Source of the DNA: Anarhynchus alexandrinus
Taxonomy: Eukaryota; Chordata; Aves; Charadriiformes; Charadriidae
Assembly (NCBI GenBank): GCA_008711295.1
Contig: VUYV01000016.1
Coordinates: 437,433-501,432, forward strand
Length of the DNA: 64,000 bases
Direction: 5' to 3'
The position numbers and the translations under genes are program-made. The number at the start of each line of letters is the position of its first letter. Position 1 is the stretch's first letter. Below are positions 42,701 through 57,700 of the stretch, piece after piece. A model generated the notes under the pieces. It had not been told where the DNA came from and did no database searches. It saw only the letters and a list, made by a program, of their open reading frames with translations.

Positions 42701-45700
42701 TCAAATAAAAATAGATTTTGAAGATTTTACTACATTTAATGACTAACACTTATGCATTAAGGGTTTGATTCACCTAATCCATATTAAGTCTGTTTCCACT
42801 GGAAACACAGATCACAAATCAGATTCCTGTTTCCTAAAGAGGATTATCTGTGTAGTTTTTGAATTACAATGTTTAAAGTTCTGTTTTTTTCAACTGTTTT
42901 ACTGAATGTATTTGGAGTTTTCTGTAAGTGGATTTCCTGCTAGCAAATACAGTTGCAGTACTTGCAGGAAATAAAACCCAGCACGGATATGCATACAACT
43001 AAAATGAAAGCAATTGCAGTATATCTACATTACAAGCATTAGCTCATCCACAGTATTTCCTCTGTCCTAGTAAATAGCAGATGTTAGGCAGTCAAACTAA
43101 AATCATGCACCATACACTAGAATAACTAGCTGTGTATAGAAAAATCTAATTGCAGTATATGTCTTATACGAAACCAAAATAGAGAAGTACCTAAAGCAAT
43201 GTCATGTAGTGCTTGGTTTGAATTCAGATGTTACGATTGGTGATTCACTTATGCAACCTTGGGAATTTCAATACTGAGCTACTTCTGATCTTTTTATTTC
43301 TTGCAGCTTGATTTTGAAGGATCACTTTCACCAGTTATTGCTCCGAAGAAGGCTAGACCATCAGAAACAGGGTCAGATGAAGTAAGAAATGGGTTTCTTT
43401 TATAAATAAGAGCCTTGGGGGGGTTGTTTGGTTTGTTTGTTTGTTTGTGGTTTTTCTTTTTTAAAGGCAAACCAGAGGAAACACCCTCTGAGTAGTGCAT
43501 TTCATCTGAGATTACAAGCCTTTGGGGGAAGAAAAGTTATTTTGGCCTGTGTAGTGGCTGCATCATATGACCTTGCTTGTCAGGGTTCTCACTTCCAGAG
43601 AAGTAGATTGGACTCAGGAATGATAAATCACAAAGCAATCCCAGACAGTCTTCTGACAAAGTCAAATCTCTCCTAGATGTTTCATCGTTTTAAAATGAGG
43701 TTGTCTCACTCTCATGGCTACTCAGCACCTTGAGCAAGTTAGGACTGTCAAATTATATACTTCACTGGATGTGCTGGTTTTCAGCAGATTTAGTGGAGTG
43801 TTTAAGATTGATCCACTGGGTTTTGCCTAGACAGGAATAGGAAGTTCTCACTATCGAATAGTAAAGTGGATGAGGCTTACTATCATCCCATCATAAGAGG
43901 CTTACAAGCTGTGGTGGTCCAGTTGTGCTATTTGCTTTATGTGGGTTGATAGCTCAGTGAGCCCATGTGGTTATGGACTACAGTCTACATGGAACAAAGG
44001 TCAGGATCTAATGCCTGATGTGCTGTTGCGGGGGAGGTGCAAAGAAGGCTGGGAGCACTAGGTGAATTGCATAAGTACTCAGTGAGATCTTGTGCACAGA
44101 ATATTAGTGCAAAGAAGGCACTCTCAGCTTTCTTTTTATCTTGTTCTCTTAAATACAAGGCTTTGATTCTTTTATGCACAACAGGAGAAAAAAAAAAAAG
44201 GATGAAACTTAACAATTGAATCTTGGTGGCTTGCGGGGTTTGTGCAGCACATTTACCATACAACAATCACATTTGTATTGGTTTATGGGGAAAAAACCTC
44301 CTCTGTAGCAGTGCTTTGGAGTTCTCTTGCTGGAAGGTTATGTTCACTGTGGAACCTCTACCTACCTCTCTTTCCTGTTTGTTTGGTCTAGGACTGGGAG
44401 TATCTCTTGAGCTCTGATTACCATAGGAATTTTGAGTCACATCCTGTAGCCAAAGCTTTGAGACTGGACCCTCTGGAAGCTTCAGCTCCGAAGGATGACT
44501 TTTCACAGAGCCTTAGTTTGGATTCCTCAACCCTCCTTTTCACCCATATTCCTGCTATTTTCTTTGTACTTCATCTGATCTACGAGGAGCTCAAGCTGAA
44601 TAGTCTAATGGGAGAAGGAATTCGTTCGCTTGTTGTCCTTCTGGTTCAGTTGGCCAGGTATGCCCAACTGACAGATCACAGATTTGGTATATCATGCAGT
44701 GCCTCTCGATGGTGGGTGTGTATTATTTTTGTGGGGAGTTTGGGGATTGTCCAATGTGGAGCAGACTTTTCATGTATTTGAAGAAAATGAATGAATATTT
44801 AAAGTGCTTAAAGATATTTCCTGTAGCAAGTCTCATGTATGGTTCTGGCCACTTCCCAACATCAGTGCAATTCACAAACCTTAGATGCTGCAGCATGTGG
44901 GGTTTTTTTCTGCTGTATTGTCACAGCTCAGCTCATGAGATCTGTCAAATATTCTTGTTTGTTGTGGCATCTTCCCTGCAGCCAGTGACTGCGTCTTCAT
45001 GTCTTCCACAACAGCCTTCAGGTTGCATTGCATGCATATAGATAGATAGATACAGATATGTGTTTAAGTAAAAGGCACAGTAATGTCTCCCTGAGTTGCA
45101 TTTGCTATTTCTACCAAATTTTTTCGATGGCTATAGATTCTTTCCCAGTAGCACCTACTATAGCTGGCTGGCTAAACGGTTCCCAGAAGTGGCATCCAGT
45201 CCCTCATGCTAAAAAGGTTGGCCTGTCTTCTATCATGCCAGCAAGAAGCAAGTCTGAAATAAAATACTGTGGTTTTTTAGATTGGCAGCTGTTATATGCA
45301 TTCATATATTGCAAATAACCCAGCAGGTTATCTAGCTTTAACAATTGGAGTTTGCAGGAAACTATAGTGACAGTGGTCATACCTTAGGTGGTGGTTGAGG
45401 TGTGGGACAAAGTAGAATGACAACTGAAGAGAAATGCACTGGGGAAAAATTAAACATACAGATTCACTGCTTAGGGAGTGGCAGCGGCCTTAGTTAAGGA
45501 AGTCAGAACTTTCCTCCTCAAAAATCAACAGAAAATGACACAGAAGGTGGAAGGTGCGGGAAGGTGGAGTGGTTTTTTTTCCCTCTAATGTGATTCACAC
45601 CTCTCTTGTTCTAGGGACTTGAAACTTGAAGCTTATATAGATTATTACTACAGAGACTATCCAGCCCTTGTAAAAACCTCCAGACAGACTTGCATAATTG

Positions 45701-48700
45701 ATCAAGGTGAGTTTAAGGCTTTGCAAAGCTGGATATTCAGTGATAATGATGTGCATATTATCTCATACTGAGCATGTTGGTAACTGTTCCATTGAAAGCT
45801 GGTCAGGACTTAATCCCAATATGCAAAACTGCGCTGAGATTGCCTTGTTCCTTTGTTTTTAATAGCCTCCTAAGAAGACTGGAGTGACATTAGCATAGTG
45901 TAGTCATGAGCTGGTGCCTCCAGTCCAGTGCCTCATGGGACACTCCACAGAACAAGGACTTGGGAGGGAACGATGGTTTCATGTTGGCAAACTCCCAGCT
46001 CAGGCTGGCTGAGAAATGTGAGCAGACAACTGTGGAAAAGCCTGGTAGTGAGATGTGCCTCTCTTGTGGAAAGTATTGCTAGGCTGGCAGGCTCTTAGTT
46101 TAAAGTTCATAAAAACTAAATCAGAGCTAAAACCACAAAACTTAAAATAAGGTCGTATGTTGTCTGTACACCTGTTTAGTGTCCTACCAGCTGAAATTTG
46201 CTACTCATGTAAGATAAACTACTGTTTCTCCTGATCAGAAAAAAAAAAATAATCTCATAGCAGTGGTCAGGCTTTGCTACTCGTGTTTGTAGTCACAGAA
46301 GGCAAAAAGGTTATAGTTAGGTTGCCCTCTCACTTAAGCAATTTATTGTTGTTGAATTACAAGACTGTTCCAGTGAGGTTTTTGAGAATTACTAATTTTA
46401 TATGTTTTCCTTTTCAGTGTGGGCTGAGATAGATAATTTTTGTTCTTGAAAAACAAATAAGTGTCTCGTGTTGTCATTACTGTCTAGCTATAAACTTCCA
46501 TCTAATAGGATTGAGATGTGATCTGTAACATTTTGGGAAAATACTGTATTTTTGTACTAAAACAGAAGTACTGTAGGGCTTGCTTTGGGAACAGTGGAGA
46601 ATTTTTGTGCATTTGCCCTGAACTCAGTGTCATTGTTGTTCATATGATTAAGTCCAAACAGGTTTCATGCACCACCCCTCATTTTTTTCTGCTGAGCCTC
46701 CAAGTATCTTTCAGTGGCTGAGTTCCTGTCTGAAGGGAGAAGGAGTGCAGCCTTATCCTTACTTACCAGGAATCTGTGAAAGGAGCAAACTGGTAGTAGT
46801 GGTACGTACTTTGGTAAAAAGGATATGTTTTATTCTGTCAGCCTAGCAGTACTGTGGCCAGGGTTTGCCCCAGTTATTTAATTTCCTGCGAGTGAAGCAT
46901 CCCCAGTGGGAAGTCAAGTAACAGAGGATTTCATTGTACTGTATGGAGCAGTGGGGGCATACTGGAGGGGTACTGAGCCTGTGATAGAGGCTGTAGCTGT
47001 AGCTGTGCTGTTTGGAGATTTAAGCATCTCCAGGTGTTGCTGCTCCATACCAAGTAGACCCATCTGTCTGCACGAAATTCTTGAGTATCCCTGCAGTATA
47101 GTAAACTGTGCAGTGTCAGCCTCTCCACAGGGAGAATACCATGTATTTAGCAAAGAGAAATCCCTGTGAGTCCTCGCTTCTCTTTTATTACTTTAATATT
47201 ACTGAAGGGTGTGGATGGGTTTTAGCAGGTGGGAGGAGGTATTTGAGGTTGGGAAGGAGAGCTCGTGCGTGCAGAGTGAGTAGCCTATGCTTCACTGCTT
47301 ATGTTTTTTTTTGTGGTTTGCAGTAGTGGCATGTGCAAAGTAATAATGTAACTTAAAGCTAACTGTATTTTGTGACTGAGAATTTCCCGGCTTTCTTCTT
47401 GGGCATGTATCAACATAAATATTTAGTCGCATGAGTAGTTATAAGTGCTGATGTTATCTTCTGGTCAGCCTTGCTCACTTATTCACAAAGCGTTTGTGGA
47501 GAAAACATGCCAATACAGGGTTCAGAGCGGAGGTGTTGAGCTTGGGGTGGCTGAAGAGCAAAACAGGGTGGAGAGACTCTGCTCTGACCCAAGTGTCCAA
47601 GATGAGTAGCAGTGTCTCTGATATGAGCTGCCAGGAGTAAGCCTGTCCTCCGCTTCAGAGTGTGGACGGTTGAAGCAGAAGCACTGAGACTGTTTAAAGT
47701 GCTGACGCTCTTACTTAAAATTTGCCTCTGCATTCAGGCTCTGAAGAACTGTAGCCTTTCCCTTGGGCTGTCACCTGTGTCTGTCCATCCATCTCTGTCT
47801 TTTCTCCTACCTCTGCATGACTTGCCTGTGCAGAGGTCAGAGCTGGCGTGTCGGCAGTGTGTCTTACCTGAAAACTTTAATGAAAAACACAAAAGATTTT
47901 TACCTGTGTGTTTTGCCTTTGGCCTACCAGCTTGTCTGTCAGTATCAAAAAGTAAATAGGGTGACAGATCACTTTGATTTTGCTGGCTTAGATAGCCAAA
48001 GTGGACCCACTTTGAATGGGGAAGAACTTTTCACCCGGAGCCTTCACAAAGTAGCCAATATTCAAGATGTGGAGAAAACTAAGTGAAAAATGGTGTCTGC
48101 AGAAGATGTGTGTGTTTTGCAAGAGAAATAAAATGAAATATGAGAAACGTGGGAAATATACTAGGAACATGTTTTTCTGTTTAGAAGATCTTTCTCTTTT
48201 TACCTTTGAAACAATTATTAGGGAAAAATGAATTAACTGTTTCAGGGTATTTTTTTTCCAAACTTCAATCTAGGAATCTAAAGCATAAGAGTTTTTACTT
48301 GGTTCAGTTGTTTCAATCTCCTTTTACTAACAATATTTTCATAATAAACCTGTTCCATTGTTTGTTATTAATGTTATCATCTGTTTGTTTTGATAGGCAG
48401 TGTAGCAATAGGTGCACACTAAGTAACTGTGTATTATGGTGTCTCTTTCCTATCCAGAGTGTGGCTCTGTATATACTTGGTGATGAGAGTGCTGTATCTA
48501 ACGAAGCCTCCCATTATTTGTACAAGATTACATCAGGTAATGATGCTTTGATGCCATCATAGTATCTCCTAGTGTCTTGTGCGTGTTGTGTACTGTCCTT
48601 TTGCTTGGAGAACGTGGAAGTAATGTGGCCTCATCTTTCCTAGGACAAAGAAAACAGCAAATAGAACAGGATGACAATCGGTATGGGGTTTTTTAGTATT

Positions 48701-51700
48701 ATTTTAAACTCTTGAGTTTCTGACTTTCTGCTGAATTTTGGACTAGCTTTTATTGGCTTCTCCTTTATTCCCCTTTATTTACAGACGCAGTTTCAGACAC
48801 AGCACATCTGTTTCCAGCCTGGCTGAAAAGTTAGTTATTTGGATGACTAATGTTGGTAAGAGCAGTTTTTATCATTGTGGAAAATGGTAACAATTATAAG
48901 TAATAGTCTTGTGCTTGCATAATAGGAAATACACTTTATCTAGTTTTGATAAAACAGTTTGGTTTTTTTTCCTCACTAATTTTAAGGTTTCACCTTAAGA
49001 GATCTGGAGTCTCTCCCCTTTGGTGTAGCTCTTCCTATTAGAGATGCAATATATTATTGCCGAGAGCAGCCTGCCTCAGACTGGCCAGAAGCAGTTTGTC
49101 TCTTGATTGGGCGCCAGGATCTTTCCAAACAGGCGTGTGAAGGGAACCTGCAAAAGGGTAAATCTGTGAGTATGGGCGTAAATGGATTTCATGATACTGG
49201 GTGTTGCGCAGAGCACTCTGTTCAGAAACTTCCCCACCGTCTGCTGATGCTCAGGGCATCAGAAGGTGCAGAATTCAAGATTGAGGGCAACACAGGGTTT
49301 ACATGCATATGAGGGTATCGGTATGAAAACCAGCATCCGGCACAGGAAGAGTACATGCATAGCTGTGGAAACTATCAATATAAAACAGATTTTAAATTTA
49401 ATTTAGGCATGGTGCTCAAAGCTTTTGCCTACAGAGCTATTTGATTGCCTCTGTAAGTCCTCCTCCTCTCCAAAATGGCTGTACCTTTGAGAGGTGTTAG
49501 GGAGGTTTTGGTACCCCGTCCACAAGCTGTGCCATCAAAACAGCAGTGGCACAGGGAGAAGGAAGTGGGTGTTTGTCAGTCTGGCTCCTTCTTGGGTTGG
49601 CATGGCTGGCGTCTCCCTCTCCTCTGGAAGAATTGGAGTGCTTTCTGAAATACACTTTTCATATTTCTCTTTTTTCTCAAAAAGGGTTTAGTTATTTGTA
49701 TCCCGAAGTAAAATGAAAAAAGTGTGTGGTGTTTTTCTCTTAAACGTTTTATTCTGATGTTGGGAATCACTAGCATCTCATGGAGTTGTAGCTCACCTCA
49801 ATGTCTTTTGTTGAGAATGCTCTGGAAGACAAAACTCTTGAAAGCTGGCATGCATAAAACACTTAATAGTAGCAGATTGTCTGTAGCCTTTTCAGAAGTT
49901 AGGAAGAGGGATTTGTAGTCTCAAATACATCTTGGTCAAGATCCTTTTTGCTGTCTTAGCTTTGGAAGTGATAGTAAAATTATTCAAATGTTTAATAACA
50001 GAGGCTTCACGACTAACTACGTATCAAAAAAGTTAATTAATCTAGCAGAAAAGTAAAAGGTACATGTTCAAATCCCATGTCCCACCGCTCATTAAAAATC
50101 CATTTTATTTTCTGCTTGTGAAGTTTTGCCCAACTGTAACAGTACTGAATCTTAAAATGATGATAAATTTGATTTTATCACTTACTTTGTAACAATGCCT
50201 CGAATATATGTTGCCTTAAAAGGATAAAGTGATCTTCAAACACCAAATTGTTTGTCATTTCTCAGGAGGGCAGGGTGGAGTTTCCTGTTTCAAAACGGAC
50301 GCTGCCTATATGGGTGGTGCAGTTATGTATTGAGATTTAGTGCATATTTATCAGAAGAAATTGGTTTTCATTCATCAGTTGTTAATTTACTTGCACTCCT
50401 GGTGTCATGTGTTACCAGTGAGCCTTAGGAAGACCCTGTGTTCAATCTAGTTTGTGTGATTCTGTATCTGTCAGCTTGCTGAAATTCTGAGGTATAGAAC
50501 AGCAAAAATGACCAGTTGAGAGAGTGGTGTGGGACTTTTTTGTTCCTAGATTTATCAGCAATATTTGTCGTCACTTGCCTTGTTATTTTTTAAATTAATC
50601 TCTCATCCATGAAAGATGGAAAAGAAAGAGGAAGATGCTGGCCCACTTTAAGGTCAATGTATAAATTATTTTGTCAGACTATAAGGAAGGTGTATATTCT
50701 GCAGGAAAGCTTATTTCTGCAGAACTCCTCGAAAATAAAATGAACCATGCTTCATGTGGAGTGACGGTTATGTCTGAAGCAAGTGTAGGCCAAGCAGATT
50801 GTGGGCTTACTCTGTTGCATCCTGACCTATGCTATCATTGCTATTCTTGTCGGTGGTCCTGTGCATCGCTTGTGTGATGTGAGTAAACAGGGGAGGACAG
50901 TGTCTTAAATGAGGATTTCATAAATCTTGCATAGAAAGAGGGTTTTTCCACAGTGCTTCTAAGCAATTAAATGCTTCAGTATTTTTCTGGTCATGTAGCT
51001 CTGGTATGGAAGTTCAAAAAATGTTCTGGTACTTTGGTGAAACTCCGATTGGCTGACAGCAGCAAACATGTGGAATTTACTACCATGCAGGATGTTTATT
51101 TTAATACGTAGCTTGGTTTTTCCAAGGTTGTTGCAAGGGGGGAAATTAAAACTCTGATTCATGAAAACATCAATGGTTAGAAAAATAACGCAGGTTTTTG
51201 AACAGAACATGCAGAACAGCACCCCTGATTGGATTGGGGGTCAGTAGGTACCAGCACTTCTAAAAGCAGGTTGTCACCAAGGGACTGTGTCTGTGCCTTC
51301 TGGAGTTTAGCCTCCGTTTTAATATACATCAAAATGCTCATCTAGATTTCTGTTTTTCACTGCTGAACTTGAAGAAAAAAACATGTATGTTTTCATAGCC
51401 GTCATAGGTAATTGTGTAGGCAGGGAGGGGAAAGCCCTTTCCTACTACTGCTCTGAAACAAGAAAAAGTTTTGAAAGAAAGATAACTATTTCATATGTCA
51501 CCTCTTCAAGCTCCCGCTTGTCAGTCCTTGCTCAACAGCCTTTGCTACATCTTTGGTGTATTTGAGATGTCATCTCCTTCTGTCTTGATAGTTATTTATA
51601 CCGTTAAGATGTGCAAAAACAGTTGATTACGATGTTCAGAAGTCCTTGTGGCCTTCTAAATGAATGTAAGGAGTGGGCGAACAGTATCATTCATGACTGT

Positions 51701-54700
51701 ACAAATCTCAGTCTATTCTATTTACAGACCCATCTCAGAGCAGGTAGTTTTGGTGAGTCCATCCAGATTGTGGTGCTGGAATTTGCTGGCTTTCTGACAG
51801 TTAGCAATATTCATATGCACTACTGGAAATTACTTCTTTCTTTTCTCTGTCCCTTACAGTCTGTGGGCCCAGTACTGTCCTCCGATATTCCCTCTGGAAC
51901 TGAATCGGAAGAGGATGAGGATGGTATGAATGACATGAACGAGGAAGTGATGTCACTAATATGGAGCGAGGATTTGAGAGTGCAGGAAGTACGCAGACTC
52001 CTTCAGAGTGCCCGTCCTGTACGTGTCAATGTAGTGCAGATGCCAGAAGCTAGTGACCATGAATACATAGAAGAGAAAGAAAACCGGTAAAAACTGTCTC
52101 TGTTTCTAGCAGTATTTTGTTAGCATTTCACTCAGGTGAAAAACTGTTTGAATATTTTTGGTGGTTTAAAGTTAAGAATGTTTAACCAAACAGTGCAATA
52201 TATTTTAGTCTGAACTGGACATTAAAGTACACAGGTGTGAGTGAAGGATGTACAGAGGAGGGTTGGATTTCATAATCCAAGTCTTTGAAGCTCAGTGTAC
52301 GTCAAAACACTGCTATATTTGAGTTGGAGAGGTCTCTGGATTGGAGCTGCGTATGGGAAAGATAGTTAGTTTGAACCCCAAATAGCATGTTGAGATCAGT
52401 TGGGGTTTGAAAGCAGATTGTAGCTTTTTTTTTTTCCCCCACCTAAAAAGTACGAAAACAAAAGAAAAAAGCAAACTTCAGAGCATCATTAACATGCAAA
52501 ACACTCTGCAGAAGTAGGAAGCTAAAGGAATGCATCAAATTATTGTCTGATCTAACAAGCTGAGTAATCTAACAAGTCTAGAAAGTGTTTCCAGAGTAAA
52601 TCATAGAGAATTGTGGTCAGCATTCTTGGAAGCATGTTATTAATTCTGTACACAGGTTATTACTAGATGTGATCTCTAGTCATAGCAAGATCCCATACAG
52701 CAATCAGCTTTGTTTTGCTTTCTCCTTTCACCTTGTTTCCGATATGGCTGTTAAATTGCCTGTAGCACAGATTTTAACTAGCACCTAGCTTTAAGGGAAA
52801 AATAATGTCAGGTTTCAACATGATGTCAGCTAAAGTATATCTTTGGGATTAATCTTGTAAGGACCAAAGATTTCATTCAGAAGTCTGGCCTACCAGAAGA
52901 GGAAAGACAACATGCTATCTCATAGTTGGGGGGAAAAAAATGGTCTGTCCAGTGCCTGTTGTCTGTAGGTTCATTTTATATCATGTATTTGGAAAAATTT
53001 TCCATATTAAGCAATTAGCTTGGTTTTGCTTTCATCTCCCCAACAGGTTGTTACAGCTGTGCCAGCGAACCATGGCATTACCTGTTGGACGAGGAATGTT
53101 CACTTTGTTCTCGTATCATCCTGTTCCAACGGAGCAGTTACCCATCCCTAAGCTGAATCTAACTGGTACGTTGGTCAGTGTTTTCTTCTGAAGAAATTCA
53201 GTGTTTAACGGAACATAACGGAGTTTCTTTCAGTTGTTATCCCATTTCTTCCTGAACCTCTTGTAACTTTTGTAGTATCTTCTCTGTCTTTCTGCAAAGA
53301 GTTTCATAGCTTAACTGTGCTTTTTGTGAAGAAGTAACTCTTTGATTTTGAATCTGCCACCTACTAGTTTCTTCTCCTGGAATGGTCAAGGCCAGTGTTA
53401 CTATCTAACACTGAGACTTTATATTAGGTATGTTCTGAGAAGCAGAGAGAAGTGAAATAAATTGCCTAAGGACACACAGCTGGTCCATGTTGGGGTCATA
53501 CAAGTCCACATCGCTCATTTATCTAGTATATTGTGCTTCTGTCTTCTGACATGTCTGAAGATACCTGAGGCTGTCTCAGATCGGAAGAGTTACCTAGCGT
53601 GCTGTCAGTGTTTATTCATGTGACAACGAACTGAAGTTGAGAGCTGTTTCTGAAGTGGTTTGGATTCACCTAATTGCTTTTAATGATTTTTTTGTCATGG
53701 GCAGGCCGTGCTCCTCCTAGGAACACCACTGTTGATCTGAACAGTGGGAACATTGATGTGCCTCCTAACATGGCTTGCTGGGCCAGCTTTCACAACGGGG
53801 TAGCTGCTGGCCTGAAGATAGCACCTGCTTCACAGATAGACTCTGCTTGGATTGTCTATAACAAGCCTAAAATTGCTGAACTGGCAAATGAATACGCAGG
53901 CTTCCTTATGGCTCTTGGTCTCAACGGGCATCTCACAAAACTTGCCACGCTCAATATACATGACTACCTAACAAAGGTGAGACCTTCTTTCATAAGCAAC
54001 AGAGAGAAATATCTATAGGAAAAGGAAGAAAGAAGAGTCAGCAGGTTTCTTTGAAATGCTGAATTGGAACTCCTGGTGTGGGAAAATGAGAGTTGCTTCA
54101 TTAATGTTAGTAGTACAGGACTTTTTTTCTATTTAAAAGGTTTTCAGCAGTTTTATCACTTAATCTTTCCGTATTGTGCACAGCTCATTGGGATAGGTGA
54201 ATGGAACACTGGGACAAGTGGTTTTCCTTTTCTGAACATGCCTGCTTTCTTGGGTTGCTGATATTTGTTTCCTTTCTCAGGGCCATGAGATGACAAGTAT
54301 TGGACTGTTGCTCGGTGTTTCTGCTGCCAAGCTAGGCACAATGGATATGGCCATTACGCGCCTCCTTAGCATCCACATACCCGCCCTCCTGCCACCAACT
54401 TCAACAGAGCTGGATGTCCCCCACAATGTGCAGGTGGCTGCTGTGATAGGAATTGGCCTTGTCTATCAGGGCACTGCTCACAGGCACACAGCTGAGGTTC
54501 TGCTGGCTGAAATAGGTAGGCGCCAACACTGGAAAAAGTGGCATGAGGACTGGGAGAATGGCAACATGTGAATGATTTGCACAATGCATCAGGGAGCTGA
54601 GAATTTTTCTGTTTTTACCTATACATTTGCCACCACAATATTCGCCTCTAATTTTTCAAAGCCCATCTTCTGTTTTCAGAGGAACAGAAGTTACTTTGAA

Positions 54701-57700
54701 CTGTGCATTTGTATAGCATAGAATAATCATTGAATTTAGTAGAAATGTAGCAGTATCATTGCTGGACCTACATACTTCTTTCCATCTGGAAATTTTGTCT
54801 GATAAGAGCTGATCTGGGGTTTCTGGGATTGCCAGCTACTTGGTAAAAGGACTGTAGTAACTACATGTTCCTTCTGACCTGGATGCCGTATCTGCAGGGA
54901 TCTTGACCCTCTATAGTTTTTGAGCAGATCAATTGCACACTGTATACTCAGTGCATCTGATGCTTCCCAGACATTTGTTGTTTCTCATGTGTGTCCATGA
55001 AGCAGCTGCCACTGTAGAAACCAAAGATGGAGGCACTGGGTGGAGGAAAAAACGCTTTCCTCTTGGAAGAACAGTCTTTTTGTGTCACGAGGTTGGTGGA
55101 AGTACAGCCATCGTGTCCTAAATTCTGTTCCGGATTTTAAGGCTTTCCAAAGAGTAGTCTTTAAGAGCTGATTCTGAACAGTAAATTTCTGATCTGAATT
55201 GTGTCCTCATTCTGTGCACAGTTCTTCTGATTTTATTTGTAACAGTTAGGTTCTTATTCATGTTTGTATGTAACTTTAGTTTAAAAAGACTGTATGGTTT
55301 ATTAAATAGAGAATGGGATAAATTTTAAGGGCGAAATTGTACCTGTTTCTGGTAATTTGGTATGTGTAATCTTTTTCCAGCAACAGCTTTTGAGCTCTGC
55401 TGAAAACATTTGGATAGGTTCAGAGGTCTTAAAATATATGCAGTTGTAACATGACATTTTCACTGTCTCTCTGAACTCCAGACATATCATTTAGCAATAT
55501 ATGCTGCTTCTGGAGGGGTTTGCCATGGTGATGAATGGGTTAAGTGACAATTATTTCTAATTCCACTCAGAACTTTCCTGAGAAGGGATGGATACTATTT
55601 TTTTTCTCATTTCATTAGGAATGTAAGGCTTAATTAAACAATGTTTACTTAACTGGAATTTTAAAAGATGAATTTCACTGTTTTTGTTTTCTCCAGGACG
55701 TCCCCCTGGACCAGAAATGGAGTACTGCACAGACAGAGAGTCCTACTCACTTGCATCTGGGCTAGCCTTGGGCATGGTTTGCCTAGGGGTAAGTACCTCT
55801 CTTTATTTCAACTGCAATTAGTGGAAGAATCATTATATATTGGAGTGGAGTAATAAGAGCTGTTTCATCCTTGATTCACAACTGCTTTTTGCCAAAAGCT
55901 TTTTTTTTTTCCTCATATTGGAAGGCACTTCCATATTATTTCTTCTCCTCTTCATTCCTTAGCATGGCAGTAATTTGATAGGCATGTCAGACCTCAACGT
56001 ACCTGAGCAGCTTTACCAGTACATGGTAGGGGGTCACAGGCGATTCCAGGCAGGAATGCACAGAGAGAAGCACAAGTCTCCTAGTTACCAAATCAAGGTA
56101 CGTGTTAATGATTTTTGCTCATTTAAGCTGAAAATAGCAATAGCTAGAAGTCTGAGAGGTGTGTGTTTCGATGCACCACGTGACTTTGAATGCGTATACA
56201 CATCACTATGGGCTGTTGTCTTCCTAGTCAGCTGGTCTGAAAGCATGCATTGTGTTTTCACAGGAGGGAGATACCATAAACGTGGACGTTACTTGTCCAG
56301 GTGCCACACTTGCACTTGCTATGATCTACCTAAAGACTAATAACAGGTATTAACCTTGGAATTGCTCAGACATTTTGCAGTAACTTGTGATAGGAGTTTA
56401 AACTGCCGTAATGTTGGCTCTGCTTTGTGTGGCTTACTCAATTTTGTGTGTTGCTGAAATACAATGTGGAAACCCTGTCCCTTTACTGTGTGTTGCAGAT
56501 CCATTGCTGACTGGCTTCAAGCACCAGATACCATGTATTTGCTGGACTTTGTAAAACCAGAGTTCCTTTTATTGAGGGTAAGATTTCCTTTTGTTTCATT
56601 TCTCAGTATATTTAATGATACAAATATTATTTTTTTTTTAAATTTTTAATCCAGTCCAGATGCCTATCAAGTCGAATCCTTTAGCTAGCTGGTAACCCTG
56701 TTGCTTGCCAGCCAAACTCATACCTTCAAACAATTTCTGCTTGTAGTAAGGCAGCTTGCTTGTCATGCAGCACTAGAGACAGAATTTATTGAGAAATATT
56801 TGAATGGTACATTTTATGTGGAATGTTAAATTAAATATTTAGGTAAATTTTTATAGCTTTACCCAAATTAATTTCACAGATAGAACAGATGCTGAGGCCT
56901 AACTTATTTTTTAAGTACATAGTGAATTTTCATCTCAGTTTACCAGCTAAAGATACAGACCTTGCAAGGATTTATTCCATAGTTCTTTTTTTCTGCAAGC
57001 AGAATTTGCATCTCTTAAAATAAAAGCGATTTTGTAATTTCTTGTATGAAGGCTGAGAAACAGTGAAGAAGCTGCTAGTGGGTAGTTGGATTGTCTGCAT
57101 TTCTGGATGCATTTGCTACAATAAAAAAAAATACCATTTATGTTTGTGCTTGATTTTTCTTCTTCCTTATGTTTTGGCGCTCTCACTTTTTTAGACCTTG
57201 GCTCGATGCCTGATTTTGTGGGATGACATCTTGCCTAATTCTAAGTGGGTTAATAGCAACGTGCCTCAAGTAGGTATTTACACTTAACGTGTTTACTTCC
57301 TAATTTTACATGTCATTGGATTGTTCTGCATGAGAATATTTCCTTAATCATGTGAGCTGCACAAGAAAATGTATGTTAATCGTGTTCACGTGACAGAAAT
57401 GATGGTTGCATTGGATTCTTGGACCGTTATGGGAGCACTGGAGATTCCCATCCTGTCATGCCAGAGAGGAGGGGATTGAGGAGGGATGCAGCTGTTCAAG
57501 ACATAAAATGATGCCAGAGAGAGAAAGGCATTAAACTTTCCTCCGCATTGCCCAAGCAAGAAGCCAGCTGCAAAATAGCTGCAAGGAGGTTTCAGTTGAG
57601 CATTACGAATAACTTAGATATTTATCTATCAGAAATACAGGATGCTGATGGACTACATAGCCTCTTGAGGTCTCATCCTGTTCTGTTTTATCTCATATTT

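Noticed and set aside
45041..45054. Short GATA microsatellite in ANAPC1 intron 18
   Set aside because: Only about three units, too short to report as a repeat feature.
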